Shown here in pieces: positions 7,319 through 16,307 of a stretch of 35,224 nt of DNA. Origin of the DNA: Flavisolibacter sp. (GTDB lineage: Bacteria > Bacteroidota > Bacteroidia > Chitinophagales > Chitinophagaceae); contig JAQBNG010000132.1 in the NCBI GenBank assembly GCA_028288675.1, positions 1 through 35,224 of the forward strand, given 5' to 3'. A program made the translations under genes and the position numbers. The notes under the pieces are model-generated. The model was given only the letters and a program-made list of their open reading frames with translations, was not told the origin of the DNA and searched no databases. Every line of letters starts with the position of its first letter. Position 1 is the stretch's first letter.

Positions 7319-7441
7319 TTGTCATCCCGACGGAGGAGGGATCTGAGGTAAACCCTATAAACGACTTATGCAACCAGCTTTACTTTTTACCACCGTCGCT
7401 TGCCATGCAGTTCAAAGATCCCTCGTGCCTAGGGATGACAA
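7319..7441. repeat. REP/MITE-like inverted repeat
   Basis: Two 26-bp arms (7319-7344 and 7416-7441) match at 22 of 26 positions when one is reversed. The outer part is TTGTCATCCC and the inner part GAGGGATCT. The four differences fall in the centre of the arm. Sequences of the GTCATCCC...GGGATCT type are, from memory, very common between genes in many bacterial genomes. It also sits just beyond the 3' end of the acyl-CoA synthetase gene and may end its transcript. Confidence 0.65.
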
Positions 7442-7578
7442 ACAACCCTACTGCTTAATAGCAATTCTCATGAAGCGGAGCGGCAATGGAGCGTCGCCAC
7501 TATCGCTTCATTAATAATATGTAGCTGGCCAACAAAATCTTTTTCCTTCATCAAGGCCTACTCACAAAGCATCCTTCC

Positions 7579-9363
7579 TCAATCATAAATCTTCCTCACC
7601 AAACCCGCATGACGCTCCATAATCACCTTGCGGCGAAGCTTACCTAAGCCTGGCGTTATCTCGCCATGCTCTAATGTCCATGGAAGGGGCAGCAGCTCAA
7701 ATTTTTTCACCTGCTCCACCAGGTTAAACGCCTTATTCATTTCGTCCACTACGTTTTTATAATGATGTATCACTTTAGCATCATGCACTAACTGTTCATT
7801 ATTAGCAACCTCAACTCCCTGTGCTTTTGCCCACTCCTTTAAAGCAGGAAACGAGGGAACAATCAATGCACTGGTAAATTTTTCCCCTGCCCCTATCACC
7901 ATTACCTGCTCTATAAATGGCGATTCTGATAACTTATTTTCAATAGGTTGCGGCGCAACATATTTGCCACCGGAGGTTTTAAAGATTTCTTTTTTACGGT
8001 CGGTGATCTTTAGAAATTTATTATCTACCATTTTCCCAATATCACCTGTATAAAGCCAGCCATCAATTACTGTTTCGGCAGTAAGGTCAGGGCGTTTGTA
8101 ATATCCCATCATCACATTAGGGCCTTTACATAATATCTCGCCGTCTTCAGCAATCTTTACCTCAACGCCGTCTATTACCGGCCCCACCGTACCAAACATC
8201 CGCTCGCCTTCGTTTAACTGGTTTACACATATAACCGGCGATGATTCTGTTTGCCCGTATCCTTCAACAATAGGAATGCCCGCAGCACTGAAAATTCGTA
8301 TCAGCCGTAGCTGGCAGGCGGCCGCACCGGTAACAATACATTTGATCTCGTTGCCCAGACCTGCACGCCATTTACTAAAAACAATTTTGTTAGCCAATGC
8401 TAATTGCATACGGTAGCCGGCACTGCCTTTTTGTTGTAAATCATATTTTTCGGCAAGCCCTAACGCCCAGAAGAAAAGCTTTTTTTTAATGCCTTTCTGT
8501 TCGTTGCCCTTGGCTAAAATTTTCTCATATACTTTTTCTAAAAGCCTTGGAACCGTTGTAAACATTTCCGGCTGTACCTCTTTCATGTTCTCGCCTAATT
8601 GCTCAAGGCTTTCCGCATAATAAATAGAGGCACCGGCAAACAAATACACATACGTCACCATACGCTCAAATATGTGATTGAGCGGCAAAAAGCTTAGCAC
8701 TTTCGTATTCATGGTAATCGGGAAATCGGGCAAGGTACTTAACACATTACTCAGCACATTATGGTGGGAAAGCATCACTCCTTTTGGCGTGCCTGTTGTA
8801 CCAGATGTGTAAATAATAGTGAACAGATCCTCAGTATTGATTTTTTTGGAAGCTGCTTCTATACCCAATACATGATCCTGCCTGCCAAGCGATAAAATCT
8901 CACTCCAGTGTTTTATACCATCTATTTTTTCGAAGCTAAAGCTGCCTTGTACGGTTGGCGTGTTAGGTAAAACATCTTTTAGTTTTTGATGAAGTTCTTC
9001 GTCGTTAAAGAACACAAACTTTGCCTTTGTATCGTTAATGATGAAGCTTATGTCCTGCACATGCGCAGTAGGATAAATAGGAATTAACACAGCGCCAATT
9101 TGCTGTACTGCGAGATCCAAAAAAACCCACTCCGGACGGTTCTTTGAAAGAATAGCAATTTTGTCGCGGCCCTCAACAGACATGTCGCCGCTGCTTACAC
9201 CCAAGGCCAGTAAACCTGCACTTAAGCCGTCAACAATGTTCTTTACTTCCTGTGTGCTGTAACTGCGCCATTGGCCAGCCTCCTTAGCTACTAGTGCGCC
9301 TGCTACAGATCCTTTTTGCAGTTGCAGATCAATACAATCAAATAAACGGTGGGGCTTGTTCAT
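7579..9363 (-). CDS. Long-chain acyl-CoA synthetase (AMP-forming)
   Basis: This enzyme activates long-chain fatty acids with ATP and CoA for beta-oxidation or lipid synthesis. The 594-residue length and FAA1-like architecture (COG1022 type) fit. Motifs include the phosphate loop YTSGTTGTPKGVMLSHHN near residues 187-204, FLPLNHIFERM, the adenylate motif GYGQTESSP near 365, GWLYTGDIG near 425 and the hinge and catalytic lysine region ITDRKKEIFKTSGGKYVAP near 440-458. It has no signal peptide and is expected to be cytosolic or membrane-associated. The start ATG at 9363 gives a normal N-terminus (MNKPHRLFDCID). It is a single-gene unit. Confidence 0.93.
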   Translation of the reverse strand: MNKPHRLFDCIDLQLQKGSVAGALVAKEAGQWRSYSTQEVKNIVDGLSAGLLALGVSSGDMSVEGRDKIAILSKNRPEWVFLDLAVQQIGAVLIPIYPTAHVQDISFIINDTKAKFVFFNDEELHQKLKDVLPNTPTVQGSFSFEKIDGIKHWSEILSLGRQDHVLGIEAASKKINTEDLFTIIYTSGTTGTPKGVMLSHHNVLSNVLSTLPDFPITMNTKVLSFLPLNHIFERMVTYVYLFAGASIYYAESLEQLGENMKEVQPEMFTTVPRLLEKVYEKILAKGNEQKGIKKKLFFWALGLAEKYDLQQKGSAGYRMQLALANKIVFSKWRAGLGNEIKCIVTGAAACQLRLIRIFSAAGIPIVEGYGQTESSPVICVNQLNEGERMFGTVGPVIDGVEVKIAEDGEILCKGPNVMMGYYKRPDLTAETVIDGWLYTGDIGKMVDNKFLKITDRKKEIFKTSGGKYVAPQPIENKLSESPFIEQVMVIGAGEKFTSALIVPSFPALKEWAKAQGVEVANNEQLVHDAKVIHHYKNVVDEMNKAFNLVEQVKKFELLPLPWTLEHGEITPGLGKLRRKVIMERHAGLVRKIYD

Positions 9364-9452
9364 ACTTGCTAAGCTTAGGCGTACAAATTAAGAAATTCGA
9401 AAGGAATGAAGAACAGTTTTCTTTCTGCAATGTTATGTGCTTTGTGTTACTG

Positions 9453-9502
9453 AAAGCGAAGCACGAAGAACACGAAGTTTTGCAAGAAGGACACGAAGAA
9501 TA
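9453..9502 (-). repeat. Degenerate CTTCGTG-type intergenic repeat
   Basis: Read on the minus strand, this stretch has repeated CTTCGTG words (CTTCGTGTCCTTCTTGC and CTTCGTGTTCTTCGTG). The same word family occurs at 28292-28330 (CTTCGTGTCACTTTGTGTC). From memory, such tracts are widespread in intergenic DNA of environmental bacteria. The overlapping plus-strand frame reading HEEHEVLQEGHEE is a by-product of the repeat. Confidence 0.45.
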
Positions 9503-9537
9503 CAATTTTCTTATCCTGAAATGTAAACGGTTTTGCA

Positions 9538-10739
9538 CTACTTCTTTAACCAAACCGCTTCTACTTCTATGCTTATTGGTTTTGTGGATGAAGAACTGCT
9601 GAAACTGATCTCCAGCTTTTCAGCATCAGTTATAGAAAATGGCTTTGTACTGTTAGATTTAAAATACAAAGGCAGAAAACCAGGGTAAGGTCGCGGCAGT
9701 AGGAGCATGGAATCTTTCTTTAAATCAGGTAACACAATTTCAAACTCCTGAAATTCTTTTTTCACAGAAAGAGTGGTGGCAAAGGCTTGCGCATCATCTG
9801 TTATGAGGGAAAACTTTACAGATGCCCCTTCCATTGATCTGGCTCTTACAACCAGTTTAGTAAAGGTTGAAAGTTCATCAACCCGTCCATTTATTTTATC
9901 GCTGAAGAAATATTGCCATCCCATTATTTGCTGTGCAGCAGGCTTGTTCATTGCTGTTTTTAAAACGAGCTGGCCACGTTTATCAGCAGTGATATACTCA
10001 ACAGAATTATTGCGCCAATCGGTATTATATAGTATCACGCCATTCTTATCTGTTGTCGCATTAAAAAGTTGTAACGGTGTTTGCGTCGATGCTACAAATG
10101 TTTGCCAGCTTTCATTGCGGTAATCATCCCATGCATAAGGATCGCCTTTAAAGCCTCCGGGGAAAGTATAAGTGTCTCCATCTGATTTTTTAATCATGAT
10201 GCGGTAATTGACGATACCCGGAGTTACCATATCTGCGGGAACGTTCGCTTTGTACTCATACGCTTTTACTTTTTCCATCGGTACCGTTTTCCATTTGTTA
10301 CATAAGTTGCGGAGCTCAATGGAAACTTTATCAGTTGAATCAATACCAATAATTTTTGTGGAGATGGGGAATGATTTAAAGAATGAAACATCATTAACTG
10401 GTTGATGGACTACAAATGTTTCAGATGAAAAAGATGATGGTGCATAAAATTCAGCAACCACTGGAAAAATTGGAGATACAATATTCTTATTTTGATTTAC
10501 AATCCGATACCCCCCGGTTTTATTAAAATATTTCCTTCAATTGTTTCATTAAAATTATTATTTGGATTTAAACCACTAATGTTTATGCCCTTTGATAATT
10601 CAGGCGACAAGAACTCTATTTTTTGCTTTTGCCATGCAATAGCCATAACCCTTTTCTTTGGCGAAGCTTTCTCAAATGGATCATGTGTCTTAATAGCATC
10701 AGGCAGGGCTTCCAGGAACCATGCACCATCATTAGTCTG
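9538..10739 (-). pseudogene. C-terminal remnant of a secreted carbohydrate-active-type protein, frameshifted
   Basis: Two minus-strand frames join perfectly. The first opens right after a stop at 10742-10740, has no start codon, and reads QTNDGAWFLEALPDAIKTHD onward to NILIKPGG. The second continues as YRIVNQNKNIVSPIFPVVAE and runs to the stop at 9538. The break is at a run of six C (10510-10515, plus strand). One extra base there would restore P-G-G-Y-R. The remaining 400 or so residues look like beta-rich accessory domains, with a terminal domain containing RARSMEGASVKFSLITDD. The N-terminal catalytic part is absent, because the galactanase gene begins just beyond. It may be what is left of a further enzyme of the galactan locus, such as a beta-galactosidase, but I cannot name the family. 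Confidence 0.6.
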
Positions 10740-10796
10740 TTATAAAAATAAAAGGTCGGAACAACAGCCTTACAATAGAAGAACTCTTTATAAAAT

Positions 10797-10852
10797 ATAG
10801 AAGGTCTTTGCAACAGCTGTAAATTATAAGAGCTCTCCCTAAGACCTTCTAT
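10797..10852 (-). terminator. Hairpin downstream of the GH53 gene
   Basis: A perfect 12-bp inverted repeat ATAGAAGGTCTT / AAGACCTTCTAT (10797-10808 and 10841-10852) lies 18 bp after the galactanase stop. The loop contains a further small palindrome (AGAGCTCT). It probably ends the GH53 transcript. Confidence 0.55.
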
Positions 10853-10869
10853 GTTTAGCAGTAGCCCGT

Positions 10870-11910
10870 TTATTTAAATGCATTCAATGCTGCTGTTGGC
10901 CTGCCACTGTTATCAAAGGCTCCTAATGTATATCCTTGCCAGTTGCTGTAAGCTTGCGGCTCCCAATATAAAACGCCAATGCCTTTATTATTAGCAACCG
11001 ACTTTGTTTTCATAATCAAATCTTCTATAAAAGAATTGGAGGCAGTTGGCTGATCCCAGCTCATACCAATTTCCACGACCATTACGTCCTTGTTATAACG
11101 TGCCACCATATCATTCATATTCACCAACGCCTGTGAGTTCAACGTAGCCCAGTTTGTTGAAGAAGGATAGATTGACATGCCAATCACATCCCATTTACCA
11201 CCGTTAGCTTTCAAGCCGTCAAATGACCAGCGGAACAAAGCATTGTCCCATCCATTTGAAAGATGCACAACCACTTTAGCAAAAGGGAATACTGCTTTTA
11301 CAGCATCATAACCCGTCGTAATTAATTGCGCATAGTTAGCCATGTTGGTTGATGCCTTCCCCTCCGGCCACAGCATACCATCATTCGTTTCGTTACCTAC
11401 CTGCACCCACTCCGGTGTAACGCCTGCGGTTTTTAATGCCGTGAGTACGTCAGTTGTATGAGCGGCCAAAGAGGCTTTTAAACCATTAAGGTCTTGTGCT
11501 GCCCATGCTGCAGGCTTTGTCTGTTTACCAGGATCGGCCCAGCTATCGCTGTAATGAAAATCAATCATAACTCTCATGCCTGCGGCTTTTGCACGTAGGG
11601 CTTTTGCTATAACATCGGCTTTGTTATTCCACCCGCTTGCAGGGTTTACCCATACACGTAAACGGATGGTGTTCATACCAAGGTTTTTTAAGATAAGAAT
11701 CAAATCCTGCTCTGCGCCACTGCTGTTGTAAAATTTTTTGCCTGCTGCTTCCATTTCGGTAAGCCAGCCTACGTCTGCTCCTTTGGTAAAGATTACCGGC
11801 GTCGGGGCAGGGTTTGGAGGAGGAATCGGGTCAGGTGTTGATGATTTTTTGCAAGCGGTGGTACCAGCTAAAATGAAGAGGACCAAAAATAATTTTCTAA
11901 ATAAATTCAT
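10870..11910 (-). CDS. Arabinogalactan endo-beta-1,4-galactanase, GH53 lipoprotein
   Basis: This enzyme cuts internal beta-1,4-galactosyl bonds in pectic galactan and type I arabinogalactan. I chose the ATG at 11910 over an upstream in-frame ATG at 11961. It gives a clean lipoprotein signal, MNLFRKLFLVLFILAGTTAC, with Cys20 as the lipid anchor, followed by a Pro-rich linker (DPIPPPNPAPTP). The catalytic TIM barrel starts at FTKGADVGWL. The acid/base glutamate is in VGNETN (E174) and the nucleophile in VVEIG (E280). LRVWVNP and DFHYSDSWADPGKQ are typical GH53 blocks. It is 347 residues, a normal length. It lies after a terminator downstream of the SusE-like gene, in the same direction, at the position this enzyme has in known galactan loci. 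Confidence 0.95.
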   Translation of the reverse strand: MNLFRKLFLVLFILAGTTACKKSSTPDPIPPPNPAPTPVIFTKGADVGWLTEMEAAGKKFYNSSGAEQDLILILKNLGMNTIRLRVWVNPASGWNNKADVIAKALRAKAAGMRVMIDFHYSDSWADPGKQTKPAAWAAQDLNGLKASLAAHTTDVLTALKTAGVTPEWVQVGNETNDGMLWPEGKASTNMANYAQLITTGYDAVKAVFPFAKVVVHLSNGWDNALFRWSFDGLKANGGKWDVIGMSIYPSSTNWATLNSQALVNMNDMVARYNKDVMVVEIGMSWDQPTASNSFIEDLIMKTKSVANNKGIGVLYWEPQAYSNWQGYTLGAFDNSGRPTAALNAFK

Positions 11911-11983
11911 TGTTTTAATAGGTTTAGCATCTTTAAAATTAGGGATAGAAATCCTTTTCATATTTCAATTAATAAGTACAAAA

Positions 11984-12016
11984 AGTAAGGCCATTCATAA
12001 ACTGAATGGCCTTACT
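11984..12016 (-). terminator. Intrinsic terminator after the second SusE-like gene
   Basis: A 14-bp perfect stem AGTAAGGCCATTCA / TGAATGGCCTTACT (11984-11997 and 12003-12016) with a 5-nt loop lies 20 bp after the stop of the gene ending at 12037. On the minus strand it is followed by TTTTTGTAC, so it is a good intrinsic terminator. It would separate or attenuate GH53 expression relative to susCDE. Confidence 0.8.
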
Positions 12017-12036
12017 ACAATTTAAAATTTACCTTA

Positions 12037-13800
12037 TTAGTTGATAGTTACCGTTTGTGTTTTTTCATTTAATGTGATGGTATAAGTTCCGGCAGTGGCG
12101 GGTGTTTTAAAATTGTCGCCACCTTCCCACTTTATTTTGCGTACACCTGCACCGGTTCCTGCACCGGCATCTTCGTAATCAAAAGCACCCCATGCGCCTC
12201 CGGCAACAAACTTAAAATCCTTGCCCGCTTTTAGTGCAATGCTTATCGTCCAAACACCATTGCCGCTGTATGTCATTTGCGGCGATGTTGGCGGATCCCA
12301 ATCATTTACACCTGCCTGGTTAATGCCATCGCCAACTACCCTCATTTGTGTAGCTGAACTCATTTCATACTTTACATCATTTACATTGCGACCATCCCAG
12401 ATAACACGGTATCGGCCTGCAGTTGTAATGTTGGGCATGTTAGCACCATTCACTTCCAGTGAAGTTCCGCTGGCACCGGTTGCACCATAGCTTCTTGCAT
12501 TAGTTACTGTCAAATCTCCATTGTTCCAGTCGTTATGGTCAATCAGTTTCCAGCCATCAACAGTAAAATCGGTAACGCCAACAAACAGGTTGGTAGCTGC
12601 TAAACCCATTGCATAATTAGGGAACACATTGGGTGGCGTCCAGCCTGCGCCGGTAGCACCGCCAACAAATCCCATTCTGCCTTCCCTGATGTCATACTTC
12701 ATATTGGTAGCATCAATGCTGATGCGGTAAAACCCTGCTGACGCCACAGTCAGGTTGCCACCGCTTGCGCTTAAATTACCCCCCGATCCTCCAAAACTTG
12801 TAGTCCAGCTGCGGCCTTGCGAAATTTTAAATTCGGCATTGGCAGGTAAATAAATGTACATGTAATAAAGCTTGTTCAGTGCTCCCGTACGCAGGTCACG
12901 AATAAACTCCGGTGCCGTAGGCGGGTCCCAATCTACCCCGTTTCCTGTTGCACCCTGGTAACCGCCGGGCATATAAAACCTCAATAGCGGGATGTACGTA
13001 TTGATAGTAACTGCCACTGCATTTGAGTAAGCAATAGCGCCTTGTGTGGTTGTTGCTTTTACACGATATTCAATTTTACCGGCAGTGCCACCGGCAACAT
13101 TTTCATTCAGTGCAGTTTGGTTTAATTCTCCCTGTGTTAATGCCTTATTGAAAACCGAAACACCACCGGCAATCTCCTGTGGTGAAGCGAAGTTTTTACC
13201 TGCCGAATCGTATTGTACCGTATAAGTTATTGTTCCGCTATAGCCTTTAAAAGAAGGCGTCCAGGAAAAGGTCAGTGCATTTTGTGCTGCATTGGCCAAT
13301 GTACCTGTTACTGTTGTTGCACTGCTTGTAAACACAGATGGATCTGAGAAAGGTGTTACCTGCAATTTTACAGTGTTGGAAGTATATCGCTCATTGTTAT
13401 TACTGTACGATGAAATCACCCTGATATCAAGTGTATAAGGGGTGCCTAATGTGAAGCCATAGTTCAACAGGATGGTATTAAGGTCGCGGCCTGTAAGAGC
13501 CGTGGTTAAGTTGCCCGTTACCTCTTTGGTTATAGCCTGTGCAAAGTTTCTTCCGGTGGAATCTATTTGAAGGAGAAACTTGTACCTGCTGCTGTCAGTT
13601 GCATATTTGGGGCTTGTCCAGTTGAAGGTTACAACATTGGTAGTGGAGTCGGCTGCAGTTGCTACAACAGCAGTTTTGGTAGAGGTTAATGTAACCGCAG
13701 TGCCATTTTCGTATCGCGGCAAATCTTCAACTTTATTACAGGCCATCAGTAACGAGAAGACACCGATGGTGAGTAAGAATATTTTAAAAATTGATTTCAT
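12037..13800 (-). CDS. SusE/SusF-like outer membrane glycan-binding lipoprotein
   Basis: The 587-residue protein starts with a lipoprotein signal ending in LLMAC (Cys21). It is followed by a SusE-type Ig-like domain (FNWTSPKYATDSSRYKFLLQ, near 58-77) and a second copy (FSWTPSFKGYSGTITYTVQY, near 180). The C-terminal half holds three repeated starch-binding-like beta modules, each with a WDPPT- or W-rich opening and an FKI or DFKFV strand. It should sit on the cell surface, bind glycan and feed SusC/SusD. It is the last gene of the susC-susD-susE-susE series, starting 19 bp after the smaller SusE-like gene. Residues near 280-587 probably determine the bound glycan. Specificity is not readable from sequence alone. 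Confidence 0.88.
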   Translation of the reverse strand: MKSIFKIFLLTIGVFSLLMACNKVEDLPRYENGTAVTLTSTKTAVVATAADSTTNVVTFNWTSPKYATDSSRYKFLLQIDSTGRNFAQAITKEVTGNLTTALTGRDLNTILLNYGFTLGTPYTLDIRVISSYSNNNERYTSNTVKLQVTPFSDPSVFTSSATTVTGTLANAAQNALTFSWTPSFKGYSGTITYTVQYDSAGKNFASPQEIAGGVSVFNKALTQGELNQTALNENVAGGTAGKIEYRVKATTTQGAIAYSNAVAVTINTYIPLLRFYMPGGYQGATGNGVDWDPPTAPEFIRDLRTGALNKLYYMYIYLPANAEFKISQGRSWTTSFGGSGGNLSASGGNLTVASAGFYRISIDATNMKYDIREGRMGFVGGATGAGWTPPNVFPNYAMGLAATNLFVGVTDFTVDGWKLIDHNDWNNGDLTVTNARSYGATGASGTSLEVNGANMPNITTAGRYRVIWDGRNVNDVKYEMSSATQMRVVGDGINQAGVNDWDPPTSPQMTYSGNGVWTISIALKAGKDFKFVAGGAWGAFDYEDAGAGTGAGVRKIKWEGGDNFKTPATAGTYTITLNEKTQTVTIN

Positions 13801-13819
13801 ATAAAAAGCTTTGTAATGT

Positions 13820-14659
13820 TTATAATTTGGTTACGGTGATTTTCCCTCTTTGAAAATCAACTTCAATTTTATACGTGCCACTTACAGCTGGTGCTTTCAT
13901 ATCGCCGCCGCCTTCTTTAAAGTCGAAGCTATTGGTGTTATTTAAGTTGTTAGCCCCATCAAACCCATACTTCACAGTCCAGCTACCATTAACAGGCAGA
14001 AGCAGGTATGATTTATCAGCATTCAAGGCAATGTTAAGCGTATAAAAAGTAGGTGTTGTCCTTGTGAATTTTTGAGAAGGTGATGGCACAGGATTATCCC
14101 ATCCCGTGGCGTCGCCACCTGGTGTAGCATTACCTACTATGTATAATTCACCGGAGGATGGCGGCGTCACTTTTGGCGGTATGGCGTAAGGTGTTACCAC
14201 AAACTTTAAAACATTAGAAGGCAACTCCACAGCATTGGAAGCCAATGATGACTTTACTCTTATTTCTACGTTGTGCGGCACTCCGGGTTTTAATTGCAAC
14301 TGGTTAAGAAGGTAATCGTTAAAATCATTTTGTGTAAACGCTATGCTCAACTCCTTACTTACCACGATTGTTTTTCTATTCGGGTTAGTAAAATTGGCGC
14401 CGGTTGTATCGATTTCCACTGCATACGATACATCTTGTGAACTTGTGCCAGTAGTAAACTTATAGGCTGGATTGGTCCAGGATAATTTTATTGCTTCCTG
14501 ATCTTTAGCAGCAAATGAAAGCGGAATGGTTCCCGTTTTAGAGGCAGTTAATGCCGGTGCGGTGCCACCTTCAAAATAGTTTTTATTTTCATCCTTAGTG
14601 CAAGACCAAAAAGTAAAAAGCCCTGCAGATAAAAGCAATAATTTGAAAATATTTTTCAT
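13820..14659 (-). CDS. SusE-domain outer membrane lipoprotein (short)
   Basis: This 279-residue protein has a lipoprotein signal ending in FWSC (Cys20). Next come a SusE Ig-like domain (IKLSWTNPAYKF near 57-68, YAVEIDTTGANF near 83-94) and one C-terminal binding module (ELYIVGNATPGGDATGWDN to the end). It resembles the N-terminal part and last module of the neighbouring 587-residue protein, so the two are probably paralogues from a duplication with module loss or gain. It lies 18 bp after susD and 19 bp before the longer SusE-like gene, consistent with one operon. Expected role: surface glycan capture. Confidence 0.88.
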   Translation of the reverse strand: MKNIFKLLLLSAGLFTFWSCTKDENKNYFEGGTAPALTASKTGTIPLSFAAKDQEAIKLSWTNPAYKFTTGTSSQDVSYAVEIDTTGANFTNPNRKTIVVSKELSIAFTQNDFNDYLLNQLQLKPGVPHNVEIRVKSSLASNAVELPSNVLKFVVTPYAIPPKVTPPSSGELYIVGNATPGGDATGWDNPVPSPSQKFTRTTPTFYTLNIALNADKSYLLLPVNGSWTVKYGFDGANNLNNTNSFDFKEGGGDMKAPAVSGTYKIEVDFQRGKITVTKL

Positions 14660-14677
14660 AATAAAAGAGTATTTAAA

Positions 14678-16285
14678 TTAATAACCAGCGTTTTGTTCAA
14701 GATTGGAATTGGCGGTGCGAACAGTAGCGGGAATTGGAAAAATGTTGTACTTGGTATCTGCCCCGGTGCCATTGGCCACCCCACCTTTCCATTGCCATAA
14801 ATAAGTGTTGGTAGTAAGCAAGCCATAACGAATTAAATCAGTGCGCCGGTGGCCTTCCCAATATAATTCACGTCCACGCTCATCTAACACGGTTTGTAAA
14901 GTAAGGTCAGAGGCATTAAGCCTGCCAATGTTTGAAGGGCCATAGCTTTCGCCGTAGGCTCTGAAACGAAGTTTGTTTATATAATCCAATGCCGTTGCCG
15001 CATCACCTCCTGCACCACTGCGCAAATGCGCTTCTGCATAAATAAGATACATCTCAGCCAAACGGAAAACCGGGAAATCGATGTCGGCAAAATCCCTGTT
15101 TTGTGCATCAGAAACCGGTAAACCATCAGAACGTATGTTGCGGAACTTTTTAACATGCACCCCTTGTGCGAAGTCGCCTACATTAGTAATATCCGCTTTG
15201 GCAAGGTTGGTAAACATTGCTCTTTGGTCGGTAGCACCTGTTTTATCGGCGAACAAATTCGTAAACTCTTTCGTAGTTCTATATCCATACCAGCCCCCAC
15301 CTACACCATAGTCATTAAAATCATCGCCAGCAGCAGCATGAACAAGGAAAGTTGTATTGCCATACGATTTGGTGCGGGAACCATCACAATTGATTGCATA
15401 AATAAATTCGTCTTTTTGCTTGTCGTTATCAGCCATAAACAGTTTTGCATAACCAGGCTTCAAAACATATCCTGCAGCAATTGCTTTTTTTGCATAGGTA
15501 ATTGCGTCGGTGTAACGCTGTGTACCTGTATATACATTTGCATTCAGATATATACGGGCTAATAATGCCCAGGCAGCAGCCTGATCAACCCTTCCATATT
15601 CAATGGTTTTTGCCGGTGCCAGGTCTGCATCTATTGCTTTTAGCTCAGTTTCAATATAGGTAAATAAGTCAGCACGATTTTTCTGCGCCGGCAAAGCAGC
15701 ACCAATCAAATCTGTCTCTGTAATAAAGGTTGTTTTACCAAAGAGATCCATCATAGCCCAGTAATTAAAAGCCCGCAGGAAACGAACTTCGGCTCTAGAC
15801 TTTTTGATGTCAGTCGCGTCGGCGCCGGTAATATTTCTGGAAGCTAATTTATCATCAGTAGCTTCTCTTAAATACTCATTTCCGATAGTAACATTATAAA
15901 TTAACCGGGAGTATAATCCAAGTAAGAAAGGATCGGAACTTGTCCATTTTAAACCATGAAAATCTTTAATGGTTTGGTCATCCCAGGAAACAATCGCTTC
16001 ATCGGTTGGCAATTCCTGTGCGTTAAAAAAGCCTCGGATAAAAGGTGATTGTGAGCCTTCATCCAAACCCTGGATATCCGATGCGCCGGCAGGACCTGCA
16101 TTACCGGTTGTGGCAAGGCCGCCATATACTTTTGCCAATACAGACTTATAGCCTGCAGCAGTTGCATACGTAGTGGCAGGTGTTAAATCATTCTGTGGAT
16201 ATAAGTCCAGTTTCTTTGCGCAGGAGGTAATGGTGATTACTGCAGCAAAGCCAAGAACAAGTTTGTTTATTATTGTAAGTTTCAT
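14678..16285 (-). CDS. susD: SusD/RagB family nutrient-binding lipoprotein
   Basis: This is the 535-residue surface lipoprotein partner of SusC. The signal ends in ITITSC (Cys22). The N-terminal SusD-like region contains YPQNDLTPATTY, and the TPR-bearing core includes KKSRAEVRFLRAFNYWAMMDLFG. The RagB/SusD C-terminal domain has FRLAEMYLIYAEAHLR and the ending LQTVLDERGRELYWEGHRRTDLIRYG. It forms a lid over the SusC barrel and binds oligosaccharide. It starts 22 bp after susC and is followed directly by two SusE-like lipoproteins. The symbol is family-level; the glycan is not established. Confidence 0.95.
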   Translation of the reverse strand: MKLTIINKLVLGFAAVITITSCAKKLDLYPQNDLTPATTYATAAGYKSVLAKVYGGLATTGNAGPAGASDIQGLDEGSQSPFIRGFFNAQELPTDEAIVSWDDQTIKDFHGLKWTSSDPFLLGLYSRLIYNVTIGNEYLREATDDKLASRNITGADATDIKKSRAEVRFLRAFNYWAMMDLFGKTTFITETDLIGAALPAQKNRADLFTYIETELKAIDADLAPAKTIEYGRVDQAAAWALLARIYLNANVYTGTQRYTDAITYAKKAIAAGYVLKPGYAKLFMADNDKQKDEFIYAINCDGSRTKSYGNTTFLVHAAAGDDFNDYGVGGGWYGYRTTKEFTNLFADKTGATDQRAMFTNLAKADITNVGDFAQGVHVKKFRNIRSDGLPVSDAQNRDFADIDFPVFRLAEMYLIYAEAHLRSGAGGDAATALDYINKLRFRAYGESYGPSNIGRLNASDLTLQTVLDERGRELYWEGHRRTDLIRYGLLTTNTYLWQWKGGVANGTGADTKYNIFPIPATVRTANSNLEQNAGY

Positions 16286-16307
16286 ATAACAAAAGAGTTT
16301 GCGTAAG

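Larger units (their letters stand above)
7184..7578. other. Non-coding gap with dispersed repeats
   Basis: No gene is visible in this 395-bp stretch. It contains one copy of a dispersed sequence starting TTGCGTCGCACTCTT (7225-7264) and a 26-bp inverted repeat (7319-7344 with 7416-7441), both listed separately. The rest is not distinctive. Confidence 0.5.

Noticed and set aside
9294-9602. 102-codon plus-strand frame with HEEHEVLQEGHEE
   Set aside because: It overlaps two real minus-strand genes and the repeat words come from a CTTCGTG-type intergenic tract.
10616-10813. 65-codon minus-strand frame
   Set aside because: It is out of phase with the better frame of the broken gene (QTNDGAWFLEALPD...), which explains the same bases.
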